A program made the translations under genes and the position numbers. The notes under the pieces were generated by a model. That model ran no database searches. It saw only the letters and a program-made list of their open reading frames with translations, and was not told where the DNA came from. From Prevotella sp. (GTDB lineage Bacteria > Bacteroidota > Bacteroidia > Bacteroidales > Bacteroidaceae), in assembly GCA_016285075.1 (NCBI GenBank), contig JAEEQB010000006.1, positions 1-64,000 of the forward strand: a DNA stretch of 64,000 nucleotides, read 5' to 3'. Numbering within the stretch: position 1 is the first letter of the stretch; the number at the start of each line of letters is the position of its first letter. Positions 22,174-30,433 of this stretch are shown here, piece after piece.

Positions 22174-23799
22174 ATGGTTTACAAATACGACTTCCTTGTG
22201 ATTGGTGCTGGCGTGGCAGGTATGAGCTACGCACTGAAAGTGGCACGCGCACTTCCCCCACTCGCACCTGGTGTTCCCCGCCATCCACGCATCTGTATGA
22301 TCTGTAAGACCTCGCTCGACGAGGCAAACACCTCGTTTGCCCAAGGAGGCGTGGCCAGTGTCACAAACCTCGAACTCGACAACTTCGACAAGCACATTGA
22401 GGACACCATGATTGCGGGCGATTATATCTCCGACCGTGCTGCCGTAGAGCAAGTAGTACGCAACGCACCAACACAGATACAGGAACTCGTGGACTGGGGT
22501 GTCAATTTCGACCGCCGGGAGGACGGTTCCTTCGACCTTCACCGTGAAGGCGGACACTCGGAGTTCCGCATCCTCCACCATGCCGATGACACCGGTGCCG
22601 AGATTCAGAGGGGACTGGTGGAGGCCGTTCGTGCCTGTCCGGAAATCGACATCAAGGAGAACCACTTCGCCGTGGAAATCATCACTCAGCACCACCTCGG
22701 TGTCCGTGTAACACGCCGTTCGCCCAACATCCAGTGCTACGGTGCCTATGTGCTCAACCCGGACGATGCCGGACAGCCCGGGAAGGTTGACACCTACCTT
22801 GCCAAGATCACTGTCATGTGTACGGGGGGAACCGGAGCTGTCTATCTCACCACCTCCAACCCTGTCATCGCCACCGGTGATGGCATCGCCATGGTCTACC
22901 GTGCCAAGGGCACTGTGGCCGACATGGAGTTTGTGCAGTTCCATCCTACTGTGCTTCACAATCCCAAGGAGACCCACCCTGCCTACCTCATCACAGAAGC
23001 CATGCGTGGTTACGGTGGCATTCTGAAACTGCCTAACGGACAGACTTTCATGGAGAAATACGACGAGCGCCTCTCATTGGCTCCCCGCGACATCGTCGCC
23101 CGTGCCATTGACAAGGAGATGAAGATTCATGGCCTCGACCACGTCTGTCTCGATGTCACCCACAAAGATCCTGCTGAGACCAAAAAACATTTCCCCAATA
23201 TCTACCAGAAGTGTCTATCTATCGGCCTTGACATCACACAGGACTATATTCCTGTCCGCCCTGCTGCCCACTACATGTGCGGTGGCATCAAGGTTGACCT
23301 CAACGGTCAGTCCAGCATAGAACGTCTCTATGCACTGGGTGAATGTTCGTGCACAGGCTTGCACGGCGGTAACCGGCTGGCCTCCAACTCTCTCATTGAG
23401 GCTGTGGTCTATGCTGATGCAGCTGCCCGTGACTCCGTGGCCCATGCAGAACTCTATGACTGGAACGAACGCGTACCTGAATGGAATGACGACGGTACCA
23501 TGACCAATGAGGAGAAAGTGCTCATCACGCAGAGTGTCAAGGAGGTCAACCAGATCATGTCCAACTATGTAGGCATTGTTCGCTCTGACTTGCGTCTGCA
23601 CCGTGCCTGGGATCGTCTTGACATGCTCTACGAGGAGACCGAGCGTCTGTTCAAGCGTGTCCGTGCCACCCGCGACATCTGCGAACTGCGCAACATGATC
23701 AACGTGGGCTATCTTATCACCCGTTGGGCTTTGGAACGCAAAGAGTGCCGTGGACTCCACTTCACCACAGACTACCCTCTCCACGCCTACGACAAGTAG
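22174..23799 (+). CDS. nadB: L-aspartate oxidase
   Basis: A 541-residue FAD enzyme converting L-aspartate to iminoaspartate in de novo NAD synthesis. The N-terminal dinucleotide fold DFLVIGAGVAGMSYALKVA is followed by the substrate-lid motif NTSFAQGGVASV near residue 60, HREGGHSEFRILHHADDTG near 125, a DMEFVQFHPTVL segment near 250, RPAAHYMCGGIKVDLNGQS near 365, and GLHGGNRLASNSLIEAVVYA near 395. Length is usual for NadB. The ATG at 22174 follows the promoter at 22125-22132 by about 40 bases. nadA and nadC are not in the window. Confidence 0.93.
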   Translation: MVYKYDFLVIGAGVAGMSYALKVARALPPLAPGVPRHPRICMICKTSLDEANTSFAQGGVASVTNLELDNFDKHIEDTMIAGDYISDRAAVEQVVRNAPTQIQELVDWGVNFDRREDGSFDLHREGGHSEFRILHHADDTGAEIQRGLVEAVRACPEIDIKENHFAVEIITQHHLGVRVTRRSPNIQCYGAYVLNPDDAGQPGKVDTYLAKITVMCTGGTGAVYLTTSNPVIATGDGIAMVYRAKGTVADMEFVQFHPTVLHNPKETHPAYLITEAMRGYGGILKLPNGQTFMEKYDERLSLAPRDIVARAIDKEMKIHGLDHVCLDVTHKDPAETKKHFPNIYQKCLSIGLDITQDYIPVRPAAHYMCGGIKVDLNGQSSIERLYALGECSCTGLHGGNRLASNSLIEAVVYADAAARDSVAHAELYDWNERVPEWNDDGTMTNEEKVLITQSVKEVNQIMSNYVGIVRSDLRLHRAWDRLDMLYEETERLFKRVRATRDICELRNMINVGYLITRWALERKECRGLHFTTDYPLHAYDK

Positions 23800-23862
23800 T
23801 CCTCCACTCTCCACTGTTTGCGCCGACTCTGTCGCCGCCACCACCCTCTTATAGAAAGCCCC

Positions 23863-26025
23863 ATGCTCCACTTCCCCATCACCGACCCGACCCTGATATT
23901 CTTCGTGGTTCTGCTCATTGTGCTGTTCGCACCTATTATCATGAGTAAGCTGCGAATCCCACATATCATTGGCATGGTCCTGGCGGGTATCGTTGTCGGT
24001 CACCATGGCTTCGACATCCTGGAGCGTGACAGCTCATTCGAGCTATTCGGCCGTGTAGGTCTTTATTACATCATGTTCCTCGCCGGACTGGAGATGGACC
24101 TGGAGAACGTGATGCGTAACAGTCGCCGGTTTTTCATCTTCGGACTACTCACCTGCTTCGTGCCACTCGGCCTCACTTTCCTCATGGCTACCGTCTGGCT
24201 TGGATACTCTACACAGGCTTCTTTTCTCTTAGGCTGCATCATGGCCTCGAATACCCTGATTGCCTACCCCATCATCGGACGATACGGACTGCAGCGCCAT
24301 CCCTCTGTGAGTCTTTCCGTGGGATCATCCATGATCTCCCTCTTTCTGGCTCTTGTCATGATTGCTGCCTTGGCACAGACGCCTTCCGCCTTTGAAGATC
24401 CTACAGAAGGGGCTGGCACCAACTGGTTGATTGGGGCTTTCTTCTTCATCATAAAGCTCGCTGTCTACATTGCAGGCTCTCTGCTGCTTATTCCCAGGCT
24501 TTCACGCTACTTCCTCAGGCGTTACAGCGATGCTGTCATGCAGTACATCTTTGTCATGGCCATCATGTTCTGTTCAGCAGCGCTCACCGACTTCATCGGA
24601 CTGGAAGGCATTTTCGGTGCTTTCTTCTCTGGTCTTATATTAAATAGGTATATCCCACACGTCTCACCCCTGATGAATCGAATAGAGTTCATCGGCAATG
24701 CACTCTTCATCCCCTATTTCCTCATCGGTGTAGGTATGCTCATCAACGTCCGTACGCTCTTCAATGGCGGTCAGGTGCTGTGGGTGGTATTCCTCATTGC
24801 TTTCTTCGGAACCTTTGGCAAGGCTGTTGCTGCCTATCTCTCCGCCCTGTTCTTTCGTCTGTCCAAGGCCGATGCTCACATGATGTTCGGTCTTACGTCA
24901 GCCCACGCAGCGGGTGCCATTGCCATGATCATGGTTGGCATGCGTTTAGAAGTGGCTCCAGGACAATTCCTCGTCAACGATGATATGCTCAACGGCGTAG
25001 TCATGATGATACTCGTCACCTGCATCATCTCCACCCTGATGACAGAACACGCTGCCCAGCAGCTCATCATCTCCACCCCCAACCTCCCTAATCACCCTAA
25101 CAACCCTAATCACCCTAACAACCTTTCCTCCCCTTCCTCCGAATCCCGTCTCCTCCTCTGCGTCAAATACCCCGACATTGCCCCAAACCTTCTCTCTCTG
25201 GCACGTTTGGTACGCGACCAGAGCAGTGAGTTGATAGCCCTCAATGTGGTTTACGATGACGAGCATAGTGCCATTGCCCGTGAACAGGGACTGCGTCTGT
25301 TAGAACAGCTGCAAAGGCAGGCAGCTGCCACCGATATGCAGATGCGCACCCAGGTACGCCTTGCTACCAATATTGCCAATGGCATCAAACACGCCTTCCG
25401 GGAGTTTGCATGCTCTGAGATTATCATGGGAATGCACGTCCATACGGAAAAGAGTCCACGATTCTGGGGAGACTTCATACAAAGCCTGTATAACGGACTG
25501 AACCGTCAGATCCTGCTTGTACGCTTCGTCCAGCCGTTGAACACCCTGCGGCGCATCAAGGTGGCGGTGCCCTCACGAGCGGAGTTTGAGCCTGGCTTCC
25601 ATCGCTGGCTGGAGCGGATCTGTCGTTTGGCGGATAATCTGGACTGCCATACAGAGTTCCATGGCCGGCAAGAGTCACTGGTGCTCATCAACAACTACAT
25701 AAAGAGCCACTACCCCTCCATCCGCGTCACGCTCACACCCATGATCCATTGGAACGAACTGCCCAAGTTGGCATCCACCATCGCCGACGACCATCTCTTC
25801 GTGGTGGTTACCGCACGACGCGGTACTATTTCCTATAAGAATGCCATTGACCGGCTGCCCGATGAACTGCAGCGTTACTTCTCAGGCAAGAACCTCATGA
25901 TTGTCTTCCCCGACCAGTATGGAGGCCCGAAGGAAGATGCAATGTCGTTCACCGAGGCCCAGCACCGCGAGGATACCTCTCTTTACGACACCCTCCTCCG
26001 TCTCCTACATCGCAATAAGCCCTAA
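23863..26025 (+). CDS. CPA2-type cation/proton antiporter with universal-stress-like C-terminus
   Basis: A 720-residue inner-membrane antiporter (Na+/H+ or K+/H+). Residues ~1-395 hold about 12 helices of the CPA2 fold (PHIIGMVLAGIVVGHHGFDI, YYIMFLAGLEMDLENVMRNS, GCIMASNTLIAYPIIGRYG, EGIFGAFFSGLILNRYIPH). A short linker near residues 408-420 reads [13 protein letters not shown] and is encoded by CCCTAA-type tandem repeats. Residues ~430-715 form a cytosolic region like paired universal stress protein domains (LLLCVKYPDIAPNLLSLARL; IIMGMHVHTEKSPRFWGDF). The stop codon TAA itself lies in a second copy of the same repeat. The start at 23863 is preferred over the in-frame ATG at 23818, which would add 15 basic residues. 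Confidence 0.85.
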   Translation: MLHFPITDPTLIFFVVLLIVLFAPIIMSKLRIPHIIGMVLAGIVVGHHGFDILERDSSFELFGRVGLYYIMFLAGLEMDLENVMRNSRRFFIFGLLTCFVPLGLTFLMATVWLGYSTQASFLLGCIMASNTLIAYPIIGRYGLQRHPSVSLSVGSSMISLFLALVMIAALAQTPSAFEDPTEGAGTNWLIGAFFFIIKLAVYIAGSLLLIPRLSRYFLRRYSDAVMQYIFVMAIMFCSAALTDFIGLEGIFGAFFSGLILNRYIPHVSPLMNRIEFIGNALFIPYFLIGVGMLINVRTLFNGGQVLWVVFLIAFFGTFGKAVAAYLSALFFRLSKADAHMMFGLTSAHAAGAIAMIMVGMRLEVAPGQFLVNDDMLNGVVMMILVTCIISTLMTEHAAQQLIISTPNLPNHPNNPNHPNNLSSPSSESRLLLCVKYPDIAPNLLSLARLVRDQSSELIALNVVYDDEHSAIAREQGLRLLEQLQRQAAATDMQMRTQVRLATNIANGIKHAFREFACSEIIMGMHVHTEKSPRFWGDFIQSLYNGLNRQILLVRFVQPLNTLRRIKVAVPSRAEFEPGFHRWLERICRLADNLDCHTEFHGRQESLVLINNYIKSHYPSIRVTLTPMIHWNELPKLASTIADDHLFVVVTARRGTISYKNAIDRLPDELQRYFSGKNLMIVFPDQYGGPKEDAMSFTEAQHREDTSLYDTLLRLLHRNKP
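25086..25123. repeat. CCCTAATCA/CCCTAACAA tandem repeat inside the antiporter gene
   Basis: Four alternating 9-base units of CCCTAATCA and CCCTAACAA, read in frame as the linker [12 protein letters not shown] between the membrane and cytosolic domains. Confidence 0.8.
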
Positions 26026-26068
26026 TCACCCTAACAACCCTAATCACCCTAACAACCCTAACAACCCT
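26020..26068. repeat. Second CCCTAA-type tandem repeat, before lolD
   Basis: Five 9-base units CCCTAATCA/CCCTAACAA. The first contains the stop codon of the antiporter (26023-26025); the array ends 12 bases before the lolD ATG and so occupies its leader. Confidence 0.8.
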
Positions 26069-26079
26069 TCAAAAAAATC

Positions 26080-26802
26080 ATGATAACCCTCCAAAACATC
26101 ACCAAGAGCTTCGGCTCGCTCCAGGTTCTCAAAGGCATTGACCTCCATATCGACAAAGGCGAAATAGTCAGCATTGTCGGTCCTTCCGGTGCCGGAAAAA
26201 CCACCCTGTTACAAATCATCGGCACCCTTGACCGTCCTGACACCGGTTCCGTATGTGTCGACTCCGTTGACATCACTACCCTTTCCCAAAAGGCACTCTC
26301 AGACTTCCGTAACCGCCACTTAGGCTTTGTCTTCCAGTTCCATCAGCTGTTGCCGGAGTTTACGGCCTTGGAGAACATCATGATTCCTGCCTTCATTGCC
26401 GGAACAAAACAGCGAGAGGCTAAGACTCGGGCTACAGAACTGCTGCAGTTCATGGGACTTAGTGACCGTGCCCACCACAAGCCTGCGGAACTATCCGGTG
26501 GAGAGAAGCAGCGCGTAGCCGTCGCACGTGCCCTGGTCAACAATCCTGCTGTTATTCTGGCTGATGAACCGTCAGGTTCTCTTGACACTCAGAACAAACG
26601 GGAACTCCACCAGCTGTTCTTCGACCTGCGTGACCGTTTCGGACAGACCTTTGTCATTGTCACCCATGACGAACAGTTGGCCACCCTCACCGACCGCACC
26701 ATCCACCTCTGCGATGGCCTGATAGTACCGGAAAATACGCCCGAAAATACTGACTTTACGTTACCTAAGGTAACGGACGCTATTACCTTAGGTAATGATT
26801 AA
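26080..26802 (+). CDS. lolD: ABC transporter ATPase, LolD-type
   Basis: A 240-residue ATP-binding subunit of the LolCDE/MacB-like group, expected to power extraction of lipoproteins (or another substrate) from the inner membrane. Walker [12 protein letters not shown] near residues 34-44, Q-loop [12 protein letters not shown], signature [15 protein letters not shown] near 137-151, Walker [12 protein letters not shown] near 158-168 and the switch VTHDEQLA. The permease subunit is not adjacent. The last ~15 residues ([15 protein letters not shown]) are encoded by the first two palindromes of repeat array C and are unlikely to be conserved. Confidence 0.85.
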   Translation: MITLQNITKSFGSLQVLKGIDLHIDKGEIVSIVGPSGAGKTTLLQIIGTLDRPDTGSVCVDSVDITTLSQKALSDFRNRHLGFVFQFHQLLPEFTALENIMIPAFIAGTKQREAKTRATELLQFMGLSDRAHHKPAELSGGEKQRVAVARALVNNPAVILADEPSGSLDTQNKRELHQLFFDLRDRFGQTFVIVTHDEQLATLTDRTIHLCDGLIVPENTPENTDFTLPKVTDAITLGND

Positions 26803-26818
26803 CGTTACCTAAGGTAAC
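26760..26818. repeat. Array C: GTTACCTAAGGTAAC x3, period 22
   Basis: Three 15-base near-perfect palindromes: GTTACCTAAGGTAAC at 26760-26774, ATTACCTTAGGTAAT at 26782-26796 and GTTACCTAAGGTAAC at 26804-26818. The spacing is exactly 22 bases both times. The first two units are coding (LolD C-terminus); the third follows the stop codon. Confidence 0.85.
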
Positions 26819-26842
26819 AGAGCCTGTTACTACTGGCAGCAA

Positions 26843-26868
26843 AAAGGCGGCGCAAATGCGCCGCCTTT
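26843..26868. terminator. Bidirectional intrinsic terminator between lolD and the convergent lipoprotein gene
   Basis: AAAGGCGGCGC (26843-26853) pairs with GCGCCGCCTTT (26858-26868) around AAAT. It has A/T flanks on both sides and lies between convergent stops. Confidence 0.85.
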
Positions 26869-26911
26869 ATCGTTTAGTTCATAGTCAACAGATATTAACC
26901 ATCCTATTTCC

Positions 26912-28051
26912 TTACTTCCAAGGAGTGCCGTGATAACCGGCTTCAGTCTCTGTTACAGTAAACTTCATGACCAATGTCTCTTCTCCCAAAGCTGCAAGGG
27001 AAGGAATATCAATTTTCTGAACAGGATGCGTAGTCGCATCAGCAGCAAACTTACCCTTTATCGGGTCAGAAGAAGTATAGGTCTTACCTGTCAGATCATC
27101 CTTCACGAATTTCTTGTCATAAGTAGCCCAGACCTTCCAATTGGTCAGCGTGTTAGGAGCAAACTCCCACTTGTGGAGGTTCACACGAACAATATATGTT
27201 CCTGCCATCACCCACTTCTTGGGAACATAAATATGCTCAATTGTAGGATCGGTGGGATTAGAGAAGTGATAAGCATCCAGGTCCATCTTGTAGACCACCT
27301 TTCCGCCTTTGTTTAGTCGCAGGTTCTTCCAGTAAATCTCATGTCCATTGGGAAGCAGCAGATACAGGTCAAGGTCGTTCTGCTGGTCGAAGGTCATGAA
27401 TACATGCAGATCCTCAGGAGCACCCTCTACACCAGGGAAGGGAGGAGTATCAGGTGTGGGATCAGGAGTAACAGGTGTGGGATCCTCACCAGGCGTAGGA
27501 GCTGGAGGTGTAGGACCGGGAACAGGAGTCGGAGTCACAGCAACCAGGTCCGTAATGTTACAATCAGCATCCTCAGCAGACAATACGATGGGGAAGTCTG
27601 TATTCGTGGTACTGACATACTTCACGGGGATGATGTAAGTCCACTCGCCAGTCTCTGTATCAAAAGTCATAGATGCCTGTGTGCCACCACTAGCTTCCTC
27701 AGGACTTGAAGGGAATACCTCCCAGTATTCTTCAACACCTTCCACACCGAGGAAGAAACGGCGGAACTTAGAAGCAGACACGATCGTGATATTGGCATAG
27801 GCAACGCCATCCACGACAATAGGAGTGCTCAGATTCACACTTGTAACAGGAGTGGTCATCGTGGGAGTTGGGAACTCCTTTCCATGATAATAACCACTTA
27901 ACATTTCAAACCAACTCTGTTGCAGAATGGTAGGAACGTGAGATGCGGGCGGGTTGTAGTCAATCGAAGGATTGTCACTGTCGCCACAAGACGCAAGCAT
28001 GATTGCTCCGAAAGCAAACACCAAGCTCTTCTTTAAAATGTTCTTTTTCAT
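26912..28051 (-). CDS. Lipoprotein with Pro-rich linker and DUF2135-like C-terminal domain
   Basis: A 379-residue lipoprotein: signal peptide with lipobox LASC (Cys near residue 22), then SGDSDNP-like spacer. Residues ~30-170 are a beta-rich domain with no family I can name. A low-complexity linker (TPTPVPGPTPPAPTPGEDPT) spans ~175-210. The C-terminal part (DLHVFMTFDQQNDLDLYLLL near 215, GTYIVRVNLHKW near 295) resembles the DUF2135/YfaP type of beta-sandwich that reads as D-L-D-L-x-(n)-G. It is the last gene of the minus-strand surface cluster and lies 62 bases after the DUF1573 gene. A terminator lies beyond its stop. Confidence 0.65.
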   Translation of the reverse strand: MKKNILKKSLVFAFGAIMLASCGDSDNPSIDYNPPASHVPTILQQSWFEMLSGYYHGKEFPTPTMTTPVTSVNLSTPIVVDGVAYANITIVSASKFRRFFLGVEGVEEYWEVFPSSPEEASGGTQASMTFDTETGEWTYIIPVKYVSTTNTDFPIVLSAEDADCNITDLVAVTPTPVPGPTPPAPTPGEDPTPVTPDPTPDTPPFPGVEGAPEDLHVFMTFDQQNDLDLYLLLPNGHEIYWKNLRLNKGGKVVYKMDLDAYHFSNPTDPTIEHIYVPKKWVMAGTYIVRVNLHKWEFAPNTLTNWKVWATYDKKFVKDDLTGKTYTSSDPIKGKFAADATTHPVQKIDIPSLAALGEETLVMKFTVTETEAGYHGTPWK

Positions 28052-28113
28052 AATTAAAATGATTTTTGATGTTAACGATTGTTCTTTCTATCATAAGAAA
28101 CCTACTCACGATA

Positions 28114-28530
28114 TCAGAGATCGCCGAACAATTCCAATGGGAAGGGCGAATCCTTATCATTACTATAGACATAGACCACCCTGCGGAAATGACCATCCTC
28201 CAATTTATCCAGCATGACTGTGAGTGTCACCTCACCAGTCTGATTGGGCGCGATAGGCTTCTTTGTATAGTCTGCCTTGAGACAGCTGCAATTCAACTTC
28301 ACATCATTGATGACTAAAGGATCGGTGCCCACGTTCTTGACTGTGAACGTATGCTTTACCTTACGATCCTTACGCTTAAGATCCTCAAAGTAATACTTAT
28401 TGGATCCCAACACGCCAAAAACAGCTTTAGTAGGCTTCACATTACCAGGGGCAGACTGTTTGCGGTCACCACAAGCTGTGATTCCTACCATCAACGAGAG
28501 GAGAAGTGTGAAAGTTAAAATCTTTTTCAT
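28114..28530 (-). CDS. DUF1573 lipoprotein
   Basis: A 138-residue lipoprotein with signal peptide and lipobox (VGITAC, Cys near residue 20). The remainder is one DUF1573 immunoglobulin-like domain: KVKHTFTVKNVGTDPLVIND, the hallmark NCSCLKADYTKKPIAPNQTG, and GHFRRVVYVYSND. DUF1573 proteins are frequent in Bacteroidota envelopes; the function is unknown. It lies ~100 bases after the OmpA-family gene and ~60 before the next lipoprotein gene in the same direction. Confidence 0.85.
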   Translation of the reverse strand: MKKILTFTLLLSLMVGITACGDRKQSAPGNVKPTKAVFGVLGSNKYYFEDLKRKDRKVKHTFTVKNVGTDPLVINDVKLNCSCLKADYTKKPIAPNQTGEVTLTVMLDKLEDGHFRRVVYVYSNDKDSPFPLELFGDL

Positions 28531-28555
28531 CTTTCAGCTTTAAGTAGTAAAGGGA

Positions 28556-28599
28556 AAGGACCCGACCTGTTGACGGTCGCGACCTCTCCCCGTTCAGTT
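28556..28599 (-). other. Weak hairpin between ompA-like and DUF1573 genes
   Basis: On the minus strand GGGAGAGG can pair with CCTTTCCC around an inner GACC/GGTC stem. It could moderate read-through or protect the OmpA-family mRNA 3' end. There is no T-run. Confidence 0.3.
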
Positions 28600-28631
28600 T
28601 ATCGCACAGATTAAATCTGTATAAAAAAAGA

Positions 28632-29762
28632 TTATTCTGCTACACAGATGGTGACACGGTTCAGGTCGTTCTCGGCGAACGGCTGAACACGAGAGCCATG
28701 GCTGTCATAAGTGATGCGGCTCTCGGCAATACCATACTGCTCCTTCAGGGCCTTCACCACCACATCAGCGCGGAGGGCAGCCAGACGGTCGTTGATCTTG
28801 TCGTTACCAGTACCAGCATCAGCATAGCCATTGACCACAACCTTAGCCTTCGGATACTTCACCAGGTAATCAGCAATGTCCTTCACCTTCGGAGCCTCGC
28901 TCTCGCGGATGTCGGTCTTGTTGATCAGGAAGAAGATGTCACGACGAATCGGTTCAATCTTCTCAACAACGGGTGCAGGTGCGGGCTCGGGCTCGGGCTC
29001 CACATAAGGCTCGGGCTCGGGTGCGGGGGGAGGAGGCAGCACAGTTGTGTAGCTCTTACCCAGATTCACCTTCAGACCGACAAGTGCATTGAAATACCAG
29101 TCGGCATTGTCAGCCTTCTTACTGTTGTACTTGTCAGACAGGATGTTGGCATTACCTTCAACAGTCAGGGCGATAGCATCGCTCAGACGGAAAGCAGCCT
29201 GCAGACCAGCACGTCCGAAGGGCAGCACCTGAGTGCCGTCCCACTGATACTCAGCCTTGTAACCAGCCTGCTGGAAACGGGTGAAACGAGGGCTAGCAAC
29301 GAGATCGTTCAGCTCATCGTTACCAAAACCGATATTAGCACCAGCACCAAGGAAAGCATTCACACTGAGGAAACGCTGAGGATCCCAACCACCAATAAGG
29401 TTGGTCAGATCGATCATCAGATCGATACCAGGAGCAACATAGTTCCACTTATAGTCCTCGTTCAGGGCCAGGCCGTTATAAACAGTATTCCAGCCACCCT
29501 TAGACTGCCAGAAGTTTGCCTGAAGACGGGCACCAATGACAGGTGAGAACTGATAACCGATACCCAGCTGTACATTCGGGCTGAGCAGGTCGCTGAACTT
29601 TGCTTCACCGAGCGTGTGCTGCAGACCACCCTGAATATCGAGGAAAGCATGCTTCTGGAACACGAGCTTCGTGCCATCGGGCAGCTCTTTCGTGGCCTGA
29701 GCCATTGCAGATGCGCTCACAGCAAGGAGGGCAGCTGCCAGAATCGTTTTCAATGATCTCAT
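28632..29762 (-). CDS. OmpA-family outer-membrane protein
   Basis: A 376-residue protein. A signal peptide (ends SASAMAQ) is followed by an N-terminal beta-barrel (residues ~25-225), a Pro/Glu-rich hinge (PPPPAPEPEPYVEPEPEPAP, ~228-250) and a C-terminal OmpA peptidoglycan-binding domain. The latter has IRRDIFFLINKTDIRESEAP, VVVNGYADAGTGNDKINDRL with the Asp expected to contact diaminopimelate, and LAALRADVVVKAL. It would tether the outer membrane to peptidoglycan. The gene has the narrow codon choice of a highly expressed gene. It follows the 171-residue lipoprotein gene by 46 bases. Confidence 0.92.
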   Translation of the reverse strand: MRSLKTILAAALLAVSASAMAQATKELPDGTKLVFQKHAFLDIQGGLQHTLGEAKFSDLLSPNVQLGIGYQFSPVIGARLQANFWQSKGGWNTVYNGLALNEDYKWNYVAPGIDLMIDLTNLIGGWDPQRFLSVNAFLGAGANIGFGNDELNDLVASPRFTRFQQAGYKAEYQWDGTQVLPFGRAGLQAAFRLSDAIALTVEGNANILSDKYNSKKADNADWYFNALVGLKVNLGKSYTTVLPPPPAPEPEPYVEPEPEPAPAPVVEKIEPIRRDIFFLINKTDIRESEAPKVKDIADYLVKYPKAKVVVNGYADAGTGNDKINDRLAALRADVVVKALKEQYGIAESRITYDSHGSRVQPFAENDLNRVTICVAE

Positions 29763-29808
29763 AACAATTTCTATTTAAAAGATTTGTTACCGTTATTCTA
29801 TTCACTTA

Positions 29809-30324
29809 TTAATTGGGCAAATTCGTACCGTTACCGGAAACATCATCACAATAAGTTAAGTACCACTTACCATCACGGCGAATGGGTTTAAGCATAAATG
29901 AGATGGTGTTGGGACGGGGATCCCCGGTTTCCTTCTCGAACAGGGTGACTGTATACTTTGCAATATTATCAGTCTCCTGATCATAAACGATACGATCGAG
30001 GTCATATTTTACACCCTTGAAGCGAGTAAGCATAGCCTTTGTCCTACGTAGGTCAGGATCAGGGAGGTTAACAATCTCGCGTTTCTTATTAAGGAAGTAA
30101 ATCATGCCCACGGCCTCGTCAATCTTGTCCTGGCGCAGCTTGTCAAGATACTCGTTGACCAGTGAGAACACCTCGGCAGAGTCCTGCTGCGACATCTCCA
30201 TGTGTATCTTGGATACAGAGTCGAGCATTTCGCCCATGGTAGGCTGGTTCTTCGTTGACTTGCCACAACTGCCCATCGTGAGCAGCAGAATCACGGCAAA
30301 TGTGAATAATAAACTTTTTCTCAT
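29809..30324 (-). CDS. Lipoprotein of unknown function
   Basis: A 171-residue lipoprotein with signal peptide and lipobox (LTMGSC, Cys near residue 20). The mature part begins with a helical stretch (DSVSKIHMEMSQQDSAEVFS) and ends in a mixed region with KPIRRDGKWYLTYCDDVSG, reminiscent of small NTF2-like (DUF4878-type) envelope proteins in which a G-K-W strand is typical. This is a resemblance only. It lies between the giant lipoprotein gene (110-base gap with a hairpin) and the OmpA-family gene (46 bases). Confidence 0.7.
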   Translation of the reverse strand: MRKSLLFTFAVILLLTMGSCGKSTKNQPTMGEMLDSVSKIHMEMSQQDSAEVFSLVNEYLDKLRQDKIDEAVGMIYFLNKKREIVNLPDPDLRRTKAMLTRFKGVKYDLDRIVYDQETDNIAKYTVTLFEKETGDPRPNTISFMLKPIRRDGKWYLTYCDDVSGNGTNLPN

Positions 30325-30353
30325 TGCGTAATACTTGCTATTTTTTGTTTAAA

Positions 30354-30379
30354 AGGGGTGCCAACGAGTTGACACCCCT
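30354..30379 (-). terminator. Hairpin after the giant lipoprotein gene
   Basis: AGGGGTGCCAA (30354-30364) pairs with TTGACACCCCT (30369-30379) with one G-U pair and loop CGAG. On the minus strand it is followed by TTTTAAAC. It lies 55 bases after the giant gene stop and should end or attenuate transcription into the four downstream genes. Confidence 0.75.
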
Positions 30380-30433
30380 CTGAGATTATTCTATAATCTG
30401 ATGTTACTCAAATTACGTTCGATCATCTAATGC

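Noticed and set aside
23815..23839. GCGCCGACTCTGTCGCCGCC as a fifth copy of the dispersed palindrome
   Set aside because: Only the central GACTCTGTCGC matches and the ATAC flank is missing; chance similarity in GC-rich DNA cannot be excluded.
26020..26068. Telomere-type CCCTAA repeats as a replicon end
   Set aside because: They are short, internal, flanked by genes on both sides and mixed with CCCTAATCA units.
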